Assembly: GCF_001445655.1 (NCBI RefSeq)
Contig: NZ_LNBE01000002.1
Span: 1,125,888-1,142,035 of the forward strand
Length of the DNA stretch: 16,148 nt
Reading direction: 5' to 3'
Source: Streptomyces roseifaciens
Lineage (GTDB): Bacteria; Actinomycetota; Actinomycetes; Streptomycetales; Streptomycetaceae
Program-made: the position numbers and the translations under genes
Part shown: positions 6,113 through 16,148 of the stretch, one piece after another
Position numbering within the stretch: the first letter of the stretch is position 1
Layout of the letters: each line of letters opens with the position of its first letter
The notes under the pieces: model-generated
Database searches by the model: none
Seen by the model: the letters and a program-made list of their open reading frames with translations, nothing else
Told to the model about the DNA's origin: nothing

Positions 6113-9100
6113 CCTTCAACCGCGACGTCTTACGACCCTGCTGCGCGAAGACCTCGGCGATCGCAGTCACCGCGTCCTCGGCACCGGAGACCACAACGGA
6201 CTGAGGGCCGTTGATCGCCGCGATACCCACCTGCTCGGTCAGATGCGGCAGAACTTCTTCCTCGGTGGCCTGGACCGCCATCATCGCGCCACCGGCAGGC
6301 AGGGCCTGCATCAGCGCGGCCCGCGCCGACACCAGCTTCGCGGCATCGGCGAGCGACAGCACCCCGGCCACATGCGCGGCCGCAATCTCACCGACGGAGT
6401 GACCGGCCACGTAGTCCGGCCGGATGCCCCAGGATTCGAGGAGCCGGAACAGCGCCACCTCGACAGCGAACAACGCAGGCTGAGTCGAACCCGTCTGATG
6501 AAGCGTTTCAGCATCAACATCCACTGGCGCATCCAGCAGCGCACACACCTCGTCGTAAGCCGCAGCGAACACCGGGTACGCCGCATACAGCTCGCGCCCC
6601 ATCCCCAGCCGCTGCGAACCCTGACCCGAGAACAGGAACCCGACCTTGCCCCGGGCGGTGTCAGCGCGTCCCGTCACCACATGTGCCGCGGGCTCGCCCG
6701 CTGCGAGCGCGGTCAGCCCTGCGCGCAGCTCGTCCGCGCCGGTGCCGACCACCGCAGCCCGGTGGTCGAGCGCGGACCGGGTGACTGCCAGTGAGAACCC
6801 CACGTCGGCCGGCGACGCGGTTGCGAAGTCCACGGACGACAGCAGCCGCTGCGCCTGCTCGCGCAGCGCCTCCTCGGTCTTCCCGGAGAGCACCCACGGC
6901 ACCACCGAGGTCCGCGGCCGCAGCGTCTCCCCGGTCGCGGCCTCTCCCCCGGCCTCCTCGCCGGCCGCTTCCTCCGGCTCTGTCGCCTGCTCAAGAATGA
7001 TGTGCGCGTTGGTGCCGCTGATCCCGAACGAGGAGATCCCCGCCCGGCGCGGGTGGTCCGTCTCCGGCCACGCGACCGCCTCGGTGAGCAGCTCGACCGA
7101 GCCGGCCGACCAGTCGACCTGCGGGGTCGGCCGGTCCACGTGCAGCGTCTGCGGCAGCACACCGTGCTGCATCGCCAGCACCATCTTGATCACGCCGGCG
7201 ACGCCCGCCGCGGCCTGCGTGTGACCGATGTTCGACTTCAGCGAGCCGAGCAGGAGCGGTCGTTCGCGGTCCTGTCCGTAGGTCGCCAGCAGCGCCTGCG
7301 CCTCGATCGGGTCGCCGAGGCTCGTGCCCGTGCCGTGGGCTTCGACGGCGTCGATCTCCTCGGCGGACAGCCGGGCGCCGGCCAGCGCCTCGAGGATCAC
7401 GCGCTGCTGCGAGGGGCCGTTCGGGGCGGTCAGGCCGTTGGACGCGCCGTCCTGGTTGACCGCGCTGCCCCGCACGACCGCGAGGACGTCGTGGCCGTTG
7501 CGCACGGCGTCGCTGAGGCGCTCGACGAGCACCACGCCCACGCCCTCCGCCCAGCCGGTGCCGTCCGCACCTGCGCCGAAGGCCTTGCAGCGGCCGTCGG
7601 CGGACAGCCCGCGCTGCCGGCTGAACTCCACGAACGCGGCCGGTACGGCCATGACGTTCACGCCGCCCGCGACGGCCATCGTGCTCTCGCCGTTGCGCAG
7701 CGACTGGATGGCCAGGTGCAGGGCGACCAGCGACGACGAGCAGGCCGTGTCGACGGTGACGGCCGGGCCCTCCAGGCCGAACGAGTAGGCCACGCGCCCG
7801 GAGACGACGCTCGCGGCGCTGCCGGTGAGCAGGTGGCCCTCGACGCCCTCGGGGACCTGCGGGAGGCCGGCGCCGTAGCCCTGGTAGGACATGCCGACGA
7901 ACACGCCCGTGCGGCTGCCCTTCAGGGAGGCCGGGTCGATGCCGGCCCGCTCGAAGGCCTCCCACGAGGCCTCCAGCAGCAGGCGCTGCTGCGGGTCCAT
8001 CGCGAGCGCCTCGCGCGGCGAGATCCCGAAGAGCGCGGCGTCGAAGTCGCCCGCGTCGTAGAGGAAGCCGCCGTCGCGCGCGTACGTCTTGCCGGGGGTG
8101 CCGGGGTCGGGGTCGTAGAGGTCCTCGAGGTCCCAGCCGCGGTCGTCGGGGAAGCCGGCGACGGCGTCGCCGCCGGACATCACGAGCTGCCAGAGGTCCT
8201 CGGGCGAGCCGACGCCGCCGGGGAGGCGGCAGCTCATCGCCACGATCGCGATGGGCTCGTTGGCGTCGGCGGCCGCGTGCCGCTCCTGCGGGGCAGCGGT
8301 CTGCGAACCGAGCAGTCCGGCGCGCAGGAACCGGGCCAGGGCGGTCGCGTTCGGGTAGTCGAAGACCAGGGTGGTGGGCAGCTTGAGGCCGGTGTCGGCC
8401 GTGAGCTTGTTGCGCAGTTCGACGGCGGTGAGCGAGTCGAAGCCGAGGTCGTTGAAGGCCCGGCCGGGCTCCACCGCCGCGGTGCCGTCGTGGCCGAGCA
8501 CGGCGGCCGCGTGGGTACGGACGAGGTCCACCAGCGTGCGGTCCTGCTCGCCCGCCGGCAGCCCGGCCAGCTTCGCGGCGAGCGCGTTGCCGGCTCCGGC
8601 GCCGCCGGGGGCCGGGGCCTCCAGGGCGCGGCGCGCCTCGGGCACGTCGGAGAGCAGGGCGCTGGGGCGGGTGACGGTGAACGGACCGATGAACCGCTCC
8701 CAGTCGAAGTCCGCGACGGTCAGGGCGGTCTCGTCGTCGGCCAGCGCCTGCTGCAGCGCGGAGATCGCCAGGTCGGGCCGCATGGGCGGCAGGCCGCGGC
8801 GGCGCAGCATCTCCTCGCCGTCGCCGACGCCGGCCATGCCGCCCTCGGCCCAGCCGCCCCAGGAGACGGCGAGCGCGGTGCGCCCGCGCGCCCGCCGGTA
8901 CTCGGCGAGGGCGTCCAGGTAGGCGTTGGCCGCCGAGTAGGCGCCCTGACTGGCGCCGCCCCAGATGCCGGCGCCCGAGGAGAACATGACGAACGCGTCG
9001 AGCTCCTGGCCGTCCAGCAGTTCGTCCAGGTGGGTCGCGCCCGCCGCCTTCGCCGACACCGTGCCGGCGAACCCGGCCGGGCCGGAGTCCTCGATCATGA

Positions 9101-12100
9101 CGTGGTCGCCGACGCCGGCGGCGTGGACGACGGCGTTGACGGGGTGTGCGGCCAGCAGCGCCCGCAGGGCGTCCCGGTCGGCCGCGTCACAGGCCACGAC
9201 GGTGGCGGTCGCGCCGAGTTCCTCCAGCTCCGCGACGAGTTCGGCGGCGCCGGGCGCCGCGGGGCCGCGGCGGCTGGTGAGCACGAGGTGTTCGGCGCCC
9301 GCACCGGCGAGCCAGCGGGCGACGTGCCCGCCCAGCGCACCCGTACCACCGGTGATCAGGACCGTGCCGCGCGGCGACCACCCCTGGGCGGGAGCGGTGG
9401 CGTGGCCGGCCCGCACGAGCCGGCGTCCGAAGACGCCCGAGGCGCGGACCGCCACCTGGTCCTCGGCCGACTGCCCGAGGACGGCGGCCACGCGGGCCGC
9501 GGTACGGGCGTCCAGCAGCTCGGGGAGGTCGAGCAGACCGCCCCAGCGCTGCGGGTGCTCCAGTGCCGCCGCCCGGCCGAAGCCCCACACCTGCGACTGC
9601 AGCGGCCGGTCCACGCGGTCGGAGCGGCCGGTGGCCACCGCGCCGCGGGTGGCGCACCACAGGGGCGCGTCGATGCCCGCGTCGCCGAGCGCCTGCACCA
9701 GGCAGAGGGTGGCGGCGAGGCCGTGCGACAGGCCGGGGTGGCCGGCCGAGGCGCTCTCGTCCTCGGCGAGCAGCGACAGCACGCCGGCCACGGGGCCGGT
9801 GCCGGCCAGCTCGCGGGCGAGCGTCCCGCGGTCGGTGCCGGGCGCGGCGGCGAGCGTGACCAGATCCAGGCCGCGCTCGCCGAGCGCGGTGCGGACCGAG
9901 GCGGCCCACTCGCTCTCCCCGGCCGTCACGAGCAGCCAGGTACCGGCCGCGGCGGGCTCCGGGAGCGTGCCGAGCGGCTTCCACGTGACGCGGTAGCGCC
10001 AGCCGTCGACCACGGACTGCTCGCGGCGCTGACGGCGCCACGCGGACAGCCGGGGCAGGATCGCGCCGAGCGAGGCGTCCGCACCGACGCCGAGGGCCGC
10101 GGCGAGGGACTCCGCGTCCTCCCGCTCCACGGTGTCCCAGAATCCGGAGTCCGCCGCGTCGCCGGGGGTGCCGGCGGCGGCCAGGTCCTCCTCCCCTTCC
10201 AGCCAGTACCGCTCGCGCTGGAAGGCGTAGGTGGGCAGGGCGATGCGGTGGGCGCCGGGGAAGAGCGCCTGCCAGTCCGGGGAGACGCCGTGCACGTGCA
10301 GTTCGGCGAGCGCGGCGACGACGGCCTGCGGCTCGGGACGGTCGGTGCGCAGGACGGGCACGGCGACCACGTCGTTCGTGTCGTCCACGTCGTCCACGCA
10401 GGACTGTGCCAGGGCGCTGAGGACGCCGCCGGGGCCGATCTCCACGAAGGTCGTCACGCCCAGGTCGCGGAGGGTCTGCACGCCGTCGGCGAAACGGACG
10501 GCCTCGCGGACGTGCCGGACCCAGTACTCCGGGGTGTACGACTCGGCCAGTCCGCCGGTCAGGTTGGACACCACCGGGATCTGCGGCTCATGGAACGTCA
10601 GCCCCGTCACCACCCGGCCGAACGCGTCCAGCATCGGGTCCATCAGCGGCGAGTGGAACGCGTGGCTGACCTTCAGCCGCGATGTCTTTCGGCCCTGCTG
10701 AGCGAAGACCTCGGCGATCGCGGTGACGACGTCCTCCGCACCGGAGACCACCACGGACCGCGGGCCGTTGACCGCCGCGATGCCGGCCCCGTCGGTCAGG
10801 TGCGGGAGCACCTCGGCCTCGGTCGCCTGGACCGCCACCATCGCGCCACCGGTGGGCAGGGCCTGCATCAGCGCGGCCCGCGCCGACACCAGCTTCGCCG
10901 CGTCGTCGAGCGACAGCACACCGGCCACGTGCGCGGCCGCTATTTCGCCTACGGAGTGACCGGCCACGTAGTCGGGCCGGATGCCCCAGGATTCGAGGAG
11001 CCGGAACAGCGCCACTTCGATCGCGAAGAGGGCTGGCTGAGTGGAGCCGGTCTGGTTCAGCTCCTCGGAGTCGACGTCCACCGGCGCGTCCAGACGCGCA
11101 CACACCTCGTCGTACGCATCGGCGAAGACGGGGAACGCCTCGTACAGCTCACGCCCCATGCCGGTGCGCTGGGAGCCCTGGCCGGAGAACAGGAAGCCGG
11201 TTTTGCCCTCGGAGCGGGCGCGCCCCAGCGTCACGTTCGCCGCCGGGTCGCCGGCCGCGAGCGCGGCGAGTGCCTGCCGGAGCTCGTCCGGGCCCTGCGC
11301 CAGGAGCACGGCACGGTCCTCGAACGTCTCGCGGGAGGCCAGGGAGAGGCCGATGTCGGACGCCGTCCAACCGTCCTTCGCGTCGAGGTGCCCGGCCAGC
11401 CGGGCCGCCTGCGCGCGCAGCGCCGGCTCGCCCTTGCCCGACAGCACCCACGGCACGACCGCGCCGGAGTCGGGCGTCGGAGGCAGCTCCGCTGCTGCGG
11501 GGGCCTGCTCGATGATGGTGTGGGCGTTGGTGCCGCTGACGCCGAACGACGACACGGCGGCACGGCGCGGGCGGTCCGACTCCGGCCAGTCCATCGCCTC
11601 GGTCAGCAGCCGGACGTCACCGGCCGACCAGTCCACGTGCGGCGTCGGCTCGTCCACGTGCAGCGTCTGCGGCAGCACACCGTGGCGCATTGCCATGACC
11701 ATCTTGATGATGCCGCCGACACCGGCCGCGGCCTGCGAGTGACCGATGTTGGACTTCAGCGAACCCAGCCACAACGGCTGCCCCTCCGGCCGCTCCTGCC
11801 CGTACGTCGCCAGCAGCGCCTGCGCCTCGATCGGGTCGCCGAGCCGCGTGCCGGTGCCGTGCGCCTCCACCGCGTCGATGTCGGCGGCGGTGAGGCCGGC
11901 GGCGGTGAGGGCCTGGCGGATGACACGCTGCTGCGCGGGCCCGTTGGGCGCCGTCAGGCCGTTGGACGCGCCGTCCTGGTTGATGGCGCTGCCGCGCACG
12001 ACGGCGAGGACCTGGTGCCCGTTGCGGCGGGCGTCGGAGAGGCGCTCCACCAGGAGCATGCCGACACCCTCGGCCCAGCCGGTTCCGTCGGCCCCGGCGC

Positions 12101-15100
12101 CGAACGCCTTGCAGCGGCCGTCGGCGGCCAGGCCCCGCTGGCGGCTGAACTCCACGAAGGCCCGCGGGGTGGACATGACCATCACGCCGCCGGCCAGTGC
12201 CATGGAGCACTCGCCGTTGCGCAGGGCCTGGACCGCCCAGTGCAGGGCCACGAGCGACGACGAGCACGCCGTGTCGACGGTGACGGCCGGTCCTTCCAGG
12301 CCGAGGGTGTAGGCGATGCGGCCGGACATGATGCTCGCGGAGTTGCCCGTGCCGAAGAAGCCCTCGGAGTCGTCGATCGCGTGGAACGCCTGGGCGGCGT
12401 AGTCCTGGTAGCCGGAGCCGACGAAGACTCCGGTGCGGCTCCCCCGCACCGACTCCGCGTCGATGCCGGCCCGCTCGAACGTCTCCCACGTGGTCTCCAG
12501 CAGCAACCGCTGCTGCGGGTCCATGGCGACGGCCTCACGCGGGCTGATCCCGAAGAACGCAGGGTCGAACTCCCCGGCCTCGTAAAGGAATCCGCCGCTG
12601 CGCGTGTACGTCTTCCCGGAGGCGTCCGGGTCCGGGTCGTAGATGCCGTCCACGTCCCAGCCGCGGTCCGCGGGGAACTCCCCGACCGCGTCGCCACCGG
12701 AGACCACCAGCTGCCACAGGTCCTCCGGCGAGCGCACGCCGCCCGGGTAGCGGCACGCCATGCCGACGATCGCGATGGGGTCGTCGTCCTCGGCCGCGGC
12801 GGTGGTCGTCTCCGGTGCGGCCGCGGCGGTGCGGCCGGTGATCCCGGTGCGCAGCTGCCCGGCGAGTGCGTGGGCGTTGGGGTAGTCGAAGACCAGGGTG
12901 GGAGGCAGTGCGAGGCCGGTCTCGGCGTTGAGCTTGTTGCGCAGTTCGACGGCGGTCAGGGAGTCGAAGCCCAGGTCCTTGAACGCCCGGTCGGCCTCGA
13001 CCTCGCCGGCGCCGCTGTGGCCGAGGACGGCCGCCGCGTGGGTGCGGACGAGCTCGACCAGCAGCGTGTGCTGCTCGGCCTGGGGCATCCCGGCGAGGCG
13101 GGCGGCCAGCGGCGAGGCGGCGGGCGTGCCGGCCTCGCCGGCGGGGCTGCCGGCGCTCAGGATCCGCTCGGCCTCCGGGAGGTCGCCGAGCAGTGCGCTC
13201 GGGCGGCCCACGGTGAACGGCGGGAGGAACCGCTCCCAGTCGATGTCGGCCACGGTTGCGGTCGGCTCGCCGGAGTCCAGCGCCTGCCGGAGGCCGGCCA
13301 CGGCGAGGGCGGCGGGCATCGGGATCAGGCCGCGGCGGCGCAGTCGTTCGTCCGCGCCGTCGCTCTCGGCCATGCCGCCGCCGGCCCACGGGCCCCAGGC
13401 CACGGCGGTCGCGGTCAGGCCCTGGGCCCGCCGTCGTTCGGCGAGCCCGTCGAGCAGGGCGTTGGCCGCAGCGTAGGCGGCCTGGTGGCCGCTGCCCCAC
13501 ACGCCCGCGATGGAGGAGAAGAGCACGAAGGCGTCGAGCTCCCGGCCCGCGAGCAGTGCGTCGAGGTGCAGGGCGCCGGCTGCCTTCGCGGACAGCACGT
13601 CGGCGAAGGCGCCCGGCGTCATGGCGTCCAGCGGCTCCAGGTGATCCACACCGGCCGTGTGGACGACGGCGTTCACCGGGTGCTCGGCGAGCAGCGCGGC
13701 CAGGGCCTCGCGGTCGGCGACGTCGCAGGCGGCGACTGTCACGAGGACGCCCGCCGCCTCCAGTTCGGCCTTGAGACCGGCAGCGCCGGGGGCGTCGAGG
13801 CCGCGGCGGCCGGCGAGCACCAGGTGTTCGGCGCCGGCACCGGCGAGCCAGCGGGCGACGTGCCCGCCCAGCGCACCCGTACCACCCGTGATCAGGACCG
13901 TGCCGCGCGGCGACCACTGCTGCCCGGCCCGGGCGTTCCGGCGGGCGGCGGCGTGGGAGAGCCTGCGGCCGAAGACTCCGCGGTCGCGGATCGCGACCTG
14001 GTCCTCGGCCGACTGGCCGAGGACCGCGGCGAGGCGGCCGGCGATCCGGTCGTCGATCGTCTCCGGGAGGTCGACGAGACCGCCCCAGCGCTGCGCGTGC
14101 TCCAGCGCGGCGACCCGGCCGAGGCCCCAGACTGCGTTCTGGAGGGCGCTCGGCGCCGTGTCCGAACGGCCGGTGGACATCGCGGACCTGGTCAGCGTCC
14201 ACAGCGGGGCGTCGATCCCGGCGTCGCCCAGTGCCTGGACGAGCGCGAGGGTCAGCGCGGTGCCGGTGGAGAGGGCGGGGTGCGCGGGGTGGGGCCGCTC
14301 GTCGGTGCCGAGCAGGGAGATCACGCCGTCGACCGGCGTGCTGCCGGCCGCGTCGCCGAGCTGCCGCAGCAGCGTGCCGCGGTCGCCGGCCGGGCCGGCC
14401 ACGACCGGGATCAGCCGGGCCCCGCGGGCGGTGAGCCCGTCGGCGACGGCGGCGGTCCACTCGGTCTCCTCGATGACCAGGAACAGCCAGTCGCCCGGCA
14501 GTTCGTGCGTCCGGAGACCGCTCAGTGGCTTCCAGGCCGCGCGGTAGGACCAGCCTTCCACCGCGGACTCCCGGCGCTGCTGCCGGCGCCACGCGGACAG
14601 CCGGGGCAGCACCGCGTCCAGTTGTTCGGCGGGCAGGTCGAGGGTGGCGGCGAGGGACTGGGCGTCCTCGCGCTCCACCGTCTCCCAGAACCCCGCCTCC
14701 GCGGCGTCGGTCCCCGCGAGGGCGGTGGCGGTGGGCGCGGCGGTCTCCAGCCAGTACCTCTGGTGCTGGAAGGCGTAGGTCGGCAGGTCCGCGCGCCGGG
14801 CGCCGCGGCCGGCGAAGAACGCGTGCCAGTCGACGGGGACGCCGTGCACGTGGAGCTGCGCGGCGGCGCCGGTGATCGCCTCGGGTTCGGGGCCGCCGGC
14901 CCGTACTGCGGGAACGGTGACCGCGCCGTCCAGGCAGCCCTGGGCCATGCCGCTGAGCACGCCGCCGGGGCCGACCTCCACGAAGGTGGTGACGCCCAGG
15001 TCGCCGAGGGTCCGGATGCCGTCGGCGAAGCGCACGGCCTCGCGGACGTGCCGCACCCAGTAGTCCGCCGTGTACGCGGCGATGAGCTCGCCGGTCACGT

Positions 15101-16148
15101 TGGAGACGACCGGGACGGCCGGCTTCTCGAAGCGCAGTCCGCCGACGACGCGGGCGAAGTCCTCCAGCATGGGGTCCATCAGCGGCGAGTGGAACGCGTG
15201 GCTCACGGTGAGCCGGGAGGTCTTGCGGCCCTGCCGGGCGAAGTCCTCGGCGACGGCCGTCACGGCGTCCTCGTCACCGGAGATCACCACCGCCGAGGGG
15301 CCGTTGACCGCGGCGATGCTCACCGCGCCGGTGAGGAGCGGCAGGACCTCGTCCTCGGTGGCCTGCACGGCCACCATCGCACCGCCGGAGGGCAGTGCCT
15401 GCATCAGCCGGGCGCGGGCCGTCACCAGCGTGGCCGCGTCCTCGAGCGACAGGACCCCGGCCACGTGGGCCGCGGCGATCTCGCCGACGGAGTGACCGGC
15501 CAGGTAGTCCGGCCGTACGCCCCACGACTCCAGCAGGCGGTGGATCGCGACCTCGTGCGCGAAGAGTGCGGGCTGGGTGAAGGCGGTGCGGTTCAGCGCG
15601 TCGCCGTCCTCGTGACCGTTCTCGCCGAAGGCCACGTCCCGCAGCGGCCGGTCGAGGTGCCGGTCGAGGTGTGCGCACACCTGGTCGTACGCCTCGGCGA
15701 AGACCGGGAACGCCTCGTACAGCTCCCGGCCCATGCCGGGCCGCTGGGAGCCCTGCCCGGAGAAGAGGAAGCCGACCTGGCCGGCGTCGGCGCGGCCGAC
15801 GACGACGCCGGGAGCGGGCGCCCCCGACGCCAGGGCCCGCAGGCCCTCGGCGATGCGGCCGCGGTCGGCTCCGACCACGGCGGCGCGGTGCTCCAGGGCG
15901 GCCCGGGTGGTGGCCAGGGAGAAGCCGGCGTCGGTGAGGGACGGCCCGGTGTCTGCCGCGGTGAGGGACAGCAGGCGCTCGGCCTGGGCGCGCAGCGCGG
16001 CCTCGGACTTGCCGGACAGCACCCACGGCACGGTCGCCGAGGCGACCTCGACCGGTGCGACGGGGGCCGGCTCCGCTGCCGGGGCCTGTTCGATGATCGT
16101 GTGGGCGTTGGTGCCGCTGACGCCGAAGGAGGAGATGCCGGCGCGGCG
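5592..16148 (-). CDS. Modular type I polyketide synthase: (KS tail)-AT-KR-ACP-KS-AT-KR-ACP-KS-AT(broken); partial at 5' end, chimeric 3' end
   Basis: The frame is open from the right edge ([16 protein letters not shown]) for 3518 residues to a TGA at 5592-5594. In reading order: KS1 tail 16090-16148; AT1 about 14850-15775; KR1 about 13200-14553; ACP1 about 12860-13090; KS2 about 11500-12785; AT2 about 10230-11208; KR2 about 8690-10010; ACP2 about 8335-8550; KS3 about 6985-8258; AT3 from about 6650. All three ATs have GHSVGE and HAFHSP, the malonyl-CoA signature. Both KRs lack LDD and carry the W141 equivalent (GVWGSG and GIWGGA), so they are A-type. No DH or ER is present, so each complete module should leave a hydroxyl. 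After [13 protein letters not shown] the AT3 frame jumps back to an AT start region ([11 protein letters not shown]), then reads through an inverted repeat and non-PKS-like Arg/Pro-rich antisense sequence. The credible coding region therefore ends at about 6060. The true 3' end is missing. Confidence 0.85.
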   Translation of the reverse strand, partial: RRAGISSFGVSGTNAHTIIEQAPAAEPAPVAPVEVASATVPWVLSGKSEAALRAQAERLLSLTAADTGPSLTDAGFSLATTRAALEHRAAVVGADRGRIAEGLRALASGAPAPGVVVGRADAGQVGFLFSGQGSQRPGMGRELYEAFPVFAEAYDQVCAHLDRHLDRPLRDVAFGENGHEDGDALNRTAFTQPALFAHEVAIHRLLESWGVRPDYLAGHSVGEIAAAHVAGVLSLEDAATLVTARARLMQALPSGGAMVAVQATEDEVLPLLTGAVSIAAVNGPSAVVISGDEDAVTAVAEDFARQGRKTSRLTVSHAFHSPLMDPMLEDFARVVGGLRFEKPAVPVVSNVTGELIAAYTADYWVRHVREAVRFADGIRTLGDLGVTTFVEVGPGGVLSGMAQGCLDGAVTVPAVRAGGPEPEAITGAAAQLHVHGVPVDWHAFFAGRGARRADLPTYAFQHQRYWLETAAPTATALAGTDAAEAGFWETVEREDAQSLAATLDLPAEQLDAVLPRLSAWRRQQRRESAVEGWSYRAAWKPLSGLRTHELPGDWLFLVIEETEWTAAVADGLTARGARLIPVVAGPAGDRGTLLRQLGDAAGSTPVDGVISLLGTDERPHPAHPALSTGTALTLALVQALGDAGIDAPLWTLTRSAMSTGRSDTAPSALQNAVWGLGRVAALEHAQRWGGLVDLPETIDDRIAGRLAAVLGQSAEDQVAIRDRGVFGRRLSHAAARRNARAGQQWSPRGTVLITGGTGALGGHVARWLAGAGAEHLVLAGRRGLDAPGAAGLKAELEAAGVLVTVAACDVADREALAALLAEHPVNAVVHTAGVDHLEPLDAMTPGAFADVLSAKAAGALHLDALLAGRELDAFVLFSSIAGVWGSGHQAAYAAANALLDGLAERRRAQGLTATAVAWGPWAGGGMAESDGADERLRRRGLIPMPAALAVAGLRQALDSGEPTATVADIDWERFLPPFTVGRPSALLGDLPEAERILSAGSPAGEAGTPAASPLAARLAGMPQAEQHTLLVELVRTHAAAVLGHSGAGEVEADRAFKDLGFDSLTAVELRNKLNAETGLALPPTLVFDYPNAHALAGQLRTGITGRTAAAAPETTTAAAEDDDPIAIVGMACRYPGGVRSPEDLWQLVVSGGDAVGEFPADRGWDVDGIYDPDPDASGKTYTRSGGFLYEAGEFDPAFFGISPREAVAMDPQQRLLLETTWETFERAGIDAESVRGSRTGVFVGSGYQDYAAQAFHAIDDSEGFFGTGNSASIMSGRIAYTLGLEGPAVTVDTACSSSLVALHWAVQALRNGECSMALAGGVMVMSTPRAFVEFSRQRGLAADGRCKAFGAGADGTGWAEGVGMLLVERLSDARRNGHQVLAVVRGSAINQDGASNGLTAPNGPAQQRVIRQALTAAGLTAADIDAVEAHGTGTRLGDPIEAQALLATYGQERPEGQPLWLGSLKSNIGHSQAAAGVGGIIKMVMAMRHGVLPQTLHVDEPTPHVDWSAGDVRLLTEAMDWPESDRPRRAAVSSFGVSGTNAHTIIEQAPAAAELPPTPDSGAVVPWVLSGKGEPALRAQAARLAGHLDAKDGWTASDIGLSLASRETFEDRAVLLAQGPDELRQALAALAAGDPAANVTLGRARSEGKTGFLFSGQGSQRTGMGRELYEAFPVFADAYDEVCARLDAPVDVDSEELNQTGSTQPALFAIEVALFRLLESWGIRPDYVAGHSVGEIAAAHVAGVLSLDDAAKLVSARAALMQALPTGGAMVAVQATEAEVLPHLTDGAGIAAVNGPRSVVVSGAEDVVTAIAEVFAQQGRKTSRLKVSHAFHSPLMDPMLDAFGRVVTGLTFHEPQIPVVSNLTGGLAESYTPEYWVRHVREAVRFADGVQTLRDLGVTTFVEIGPGGVLSALAQSCVDDVDDTNDVVAVPVLRTDRPEPQAVVAALAELHVHGVSPDWQALFPGAHRIALPTYAFQRERYWLEGEEDLAAAGTPGDAADSGFWDTVEREDAESLAAALGVGADASLGAILPRLSAWRRQRREQSVVDGWRYRVTWKPLGTLPEPAAAGTWLLVTAGESEWAASVRTALGERGLDLVTLAAAPGTDRGTLARELAGTGPVAGVLSLLAEDESASAGHPGLSHGLAATLCLVQALGDAGIDAPLWCATRGAVATGRSDRVDRPLQSQVWGFGRAAALEHPQRWGGLLDLPELLDARTAARVAAVLGQSAEDQVAVRASGVFGRRLVRAGHATAPAQGWSPRGTVLITGGTGALGGHVARWLAGAGAEHLVLTSRRGPAAPGAAELVAELEELGATATVVACDAADRDALRALLAAHPVNAVVHAAGVGDHVMIEDSGPAGFAGTVSAKAAGATHLDELLDGQELDAFVMFSSGAGIWGGASQGAYSAANAYLDALAEYRRARGRTALAVSWGGWAEGGMAGVGDGEEMLRRRGLPPMRPDLAISALQQALADDETALTVADFDWERFIGPFTVTRPSALLSDVPEARRALEAPAPGGAGAGNALAAKLAGLPAGEQDRTLVDLVRTHAAAVLGHDGTAAVEPGRAFNDLGFDSLTAVELRNKLTADTGLKLPTTLVFDYPNATALARFLRAGLLGSQTAAPQERHAAADANEPIAIVAMSCRLPGGVGSPEDLWQLVMSGGDAVAGFPDDRGWDLEDLYDPDPGTPGKTYARDGGFLYDAGDFDAALFGISPREALAMDPQQRLLLEASWEAFERAGIDPASLKGSRTGVFVGMSYQGYGAGLPQVPEGVEGHLLTGSAASVVSGRVAYSFGLEGPAVTVDTACSSSLVALHLAIQSLRNGESTMAVAGGVNVMAVPAAFVEFSRQRGLSADGRCKAFGAGADGTGWAEGVGVVLVERLSDAVRNGHDVLAVVRGSAVNQDGASNGLTAPNGPSQQRVILEALAGARLSAEEIDAVEAHGTGTSLGDPIEAQALLATYGQDRERPLLLGSLKSNIGHTQAAAGVAGVIKMVLAMQHGVLPQTLHVDRPTPQVDWSAGSVELLTEAVAWPETDHPRRAGISSFGISGTNAHIILEQATEPEEAAGEEAGGEAATGETLRPRTSVVPWVLSGKTEEALREQAQRLLSSVDFATASPADVGFSLAVTRSALDHRAAVVGTGADELRAGLTALAAGEPAAHVVTGRADTARGKVGFLFSGQGSQRLGMGRELYAAYPVFAAAYDEVCALLDAPVDVDAETLHQTGSTQPALFAVEVALFRLLESWGIRPDYVAGHSVGEIAAAHVAGVLSLADAAKLVSARAALMQALPAGGAMMAVQATEEEVLPHLTEQVGIAAINGPQSVVVSGAEDAVTAIAEVFAQQGRKTSRLKVSHAFHSPLMDPMLEDFAEAYDEVCALLDAPVDVDAETLHQTGSTQPALNPSDEAFQHQHPLAHPAAHTPRRRPRRSRCRRRTAGRRPAPRAARSRRSPRRSPPRRGGIRPAGCRPCPAARGRGRRGSRRPSRGPRGTARSRRRPRPGAATAPRVSRRRRGTGSSCPRSRSWA
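5609..5853 (+). repeat. 245-base exact direct repeat of the KS start at 4313-4557
   Basis: Bases 5609-5853 equal 4313-4557 at an offset of 1296 and encode the same KS start ([11 protein letters not shown] to GISPREAL). Immediately upstream the two differ by one base, 4312 C versus 5608 G, which changes a GCC to a GCG Ala codon. The second copy may therefore derive partly from another KS. Confidence 0.95.
5842..5874 (+). repeat. 33-base reverse-complement copy of KS3 bases 7360-7392
   Basis: Bases 5842-5874 are the exact reverse complement of 7360-7392 and encode [10 protein letters not shown] as in KS3. The first 12 bases (5842-5853) are also the end of the 245-base direct repeat, so the switch from KS start to KS middle happened inside that shared sequence. 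A short GACGGCACCGG tract resembling the KS DGTG codons follows before the AT fragment. Confidence 0.8.
5884..6066. repeat. Inverted repeat 3: 84-base perfect arms, 15-base loop (AT N-terminal part)
   Basis: Bases 5884-5967 are the exact reverse complement of 5983-6066, with loop 5968-5982. The left arm encodes [20 protein letters not shown] and HQTGS on the + strand. The right arm is the same AT segment in - strand sense, and marks the return to the - strand gene. The fold-back follows the codons for Gly-Ser in HQTGST. Confidence 0.93.
5967..6053 (-). repeat. 87-base exact direct copy of AT3 bases 6471-6557
   Basis: Bases 5967-6053 equal 6471-6557 (offset 504) and encode, on the - strand, [20 protein letters not shown] to QPAL-type AT sequence. 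The AT3 frame thus re-enters its own beginning after [13 protein letters not shown]. The copy diverges from 6054 onward, at a GAG/GCC-rich join into the MLEDFA codons. Confidence 0.92.
6060..8258 (-). other. Truncated PKS module: KS3-AT3 cut after the HAFHSP motif
   Basis: KS3 (about 6985-8258) begins [15 protein letters not shown], a variant with Ala in place of the usual Gly of IVGM. It has DTACSSS (Cys codon 7740-7742), [10 protein letters not shown] and [10 protein letters not shown], so it looks catalytically complete. AT3 has [15 protein letters not shown] near 6600-6650, GHSVGE near 6390-6408 and [10 protein letters not shown] near 6072-6105. The frame then leaves the AT fold at about 6060. 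The remaining AT, any reductive domains and the ACP are absent. Confidence 0.85.
8335..12785 (-). other. Complete PKS module: KS2-AT2(malonyl)-KR2(A-type)-ACP2
   Basis: This is the only complete module in the window. KS2 starts [15 protein letters not shown] and has DTACSSS (Cys codon at 12264-12266), HGTGT near 11848-11870 and NIGHS near 11728-11754, so the Cys-His-His set is intact. AT2 has [21 protein letters not shown] near 10948-10965 and [10 protein letters not shown] near 10630-10668. KR2 has TGGTGALGG, then [16 protein letters not shown] (W141 and Q146 equivalents, catalytic Ser and Tyr) and no LDD, so it is A1-type. ACP2 has [10 protein letters not shown] at 8416-8445. Predicted chemistry is malonyl extension and ketoreduction only. 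Confidence 0.9.
9286..9381 (-). repeat. KR nucleotide-binding segment nearly identical to 13822-13917
   Basis: The two KR segments align without gaps at an offset of 4536, with mismatches only at 9300 and 9351 (94 of 96 identical). They encode the Rossmann region around [20 protein letters not shown] of KR2 and KR1. Flanking KR sequence diverges more, so this is a conserved or homogenised block within one gene. Confidence 0.88.
12860..16148 (-). other. PKS module: KS(tail)-AT1(malonyl)-KR1(A-type)-ACP1
   Basis: AT1 starts at [15 protein letters not shown] (about 15730-15775), with GHSVGE near 15482-15500 and [10 protein letters not shown] near 15172-15201. The post-AT motif [11 protein letters not shown] is near 14750-14781. 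KR1 has a structural half from [10 protein letters not shown] (about 14520-14550). The catalytic half has TGGTGALGG (about 13866-13895), [16 protein letters not shown] with Ser and Tyr, and [11 protein letters not shown]141, a Gln at the 146 equivalent and absence of LDD indicate A1-type. ACP1 has [10 protein letters not shown] at 12943-12972. The module should add an acetate unit and leave an L-configured beta-hydroxyl. The KS is cut by the window edge. Confidence 0.9.

Noticed and set aside
5910..6794. + strand frame of 294 residues
   Set aside because: It is antisense to AT3 and passes through inverted repeat 3. The composition is a reading of AT codons on the wrong strand.
9286..13917. 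Near-identical KR blocks as evidence of recent module duplication
   Set aside because: Only about 96 bases around the conserved nucleotide-binding motif are nearly identical while the flanks diverge. Local conservation or gene conversion explains this as well as module duplication.
13657..14547. + strand frame of 296 residues opposite KR1
   Set aside because: It is an antisense shadow of KR1, Ser/Ala/Arg-rich, with no independent start signal or motif.
12535..14592. Long - strand frame (685 residues)
   Set aside because: It is a shifted-frame shadow of the KR1-ACP1-KS2 coding region with Arg/Pro-rich composition and no domain motifs.

Overview
This window is high-GC DNA with strong G/C preference at third codon positions. 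It encodes cis-AT modular type I polyketide synthases (PKS), which points to an actinomycete, most likely Streptomyces or a relative. No tRNA, rRNA, transposase, CRISPR array, regulator or tailoring gene is visible. Essentially every base is PKS coding sequence or rearranged fragments of it.

Layout. (1) Bases 3-4169, + strand: the 3' end of a PKS subunit, made of the tail of a KS, a methylmalonyl-type AT, DH, B-type KR, ACP and a C-terminal docking domain. (2) A 32-base gap with a ribosome binding site. (3) From 4202, + strand: the next subunit, with an N-terminal coiled-coil docking domain and a KS. This KS is intact only in parts. (4) About 4558-6066: a mosaic of short KS and AT fragments in alternating orientations, with three perfect inverted repeats and several exact copies of sequence found elsewhere in the window. 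(5) About 6060-16148, - strand: a separate long PKS gene, entered in mid-KS at the right edge. It carries AT-KR-ACP, KS-AT-KR-ACP and KS-AT, and then breaks inside the third AT where it meets the mosaic.

How the parts would work. The first + strand subunit would extend with methylmalonyl-CoA, reduce and dehydrate, giving an alpha-methyl enoyl intermediate. It would then pass the chain across the docking-domain pair to the subunit starting at 4202. The - strand subunit has malonyl-type ATs and A-type KRs with no DH, so each complete module would leave a hydroxyl, building a 1,3-polyol stretch. The two strands probably belong to the same cluster, since their KS ends are almost identical.

Main caution. 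I do not read the 4.56-6.07 kb mosaic as a new biological system. Fold-back repeats with loops of 0, 15 and 20 bases, joins at short shared sequences, loss of KS catalytic histidines and loss of the rest of AT3 fit best with a chimeric amplification product or a misassembly between repeated PKS domains. Both window edges also lie in the same repeated KS segment. The flanking PKS genes are credible. Their convergent mid-module junction is not, until raw or long reads support it.
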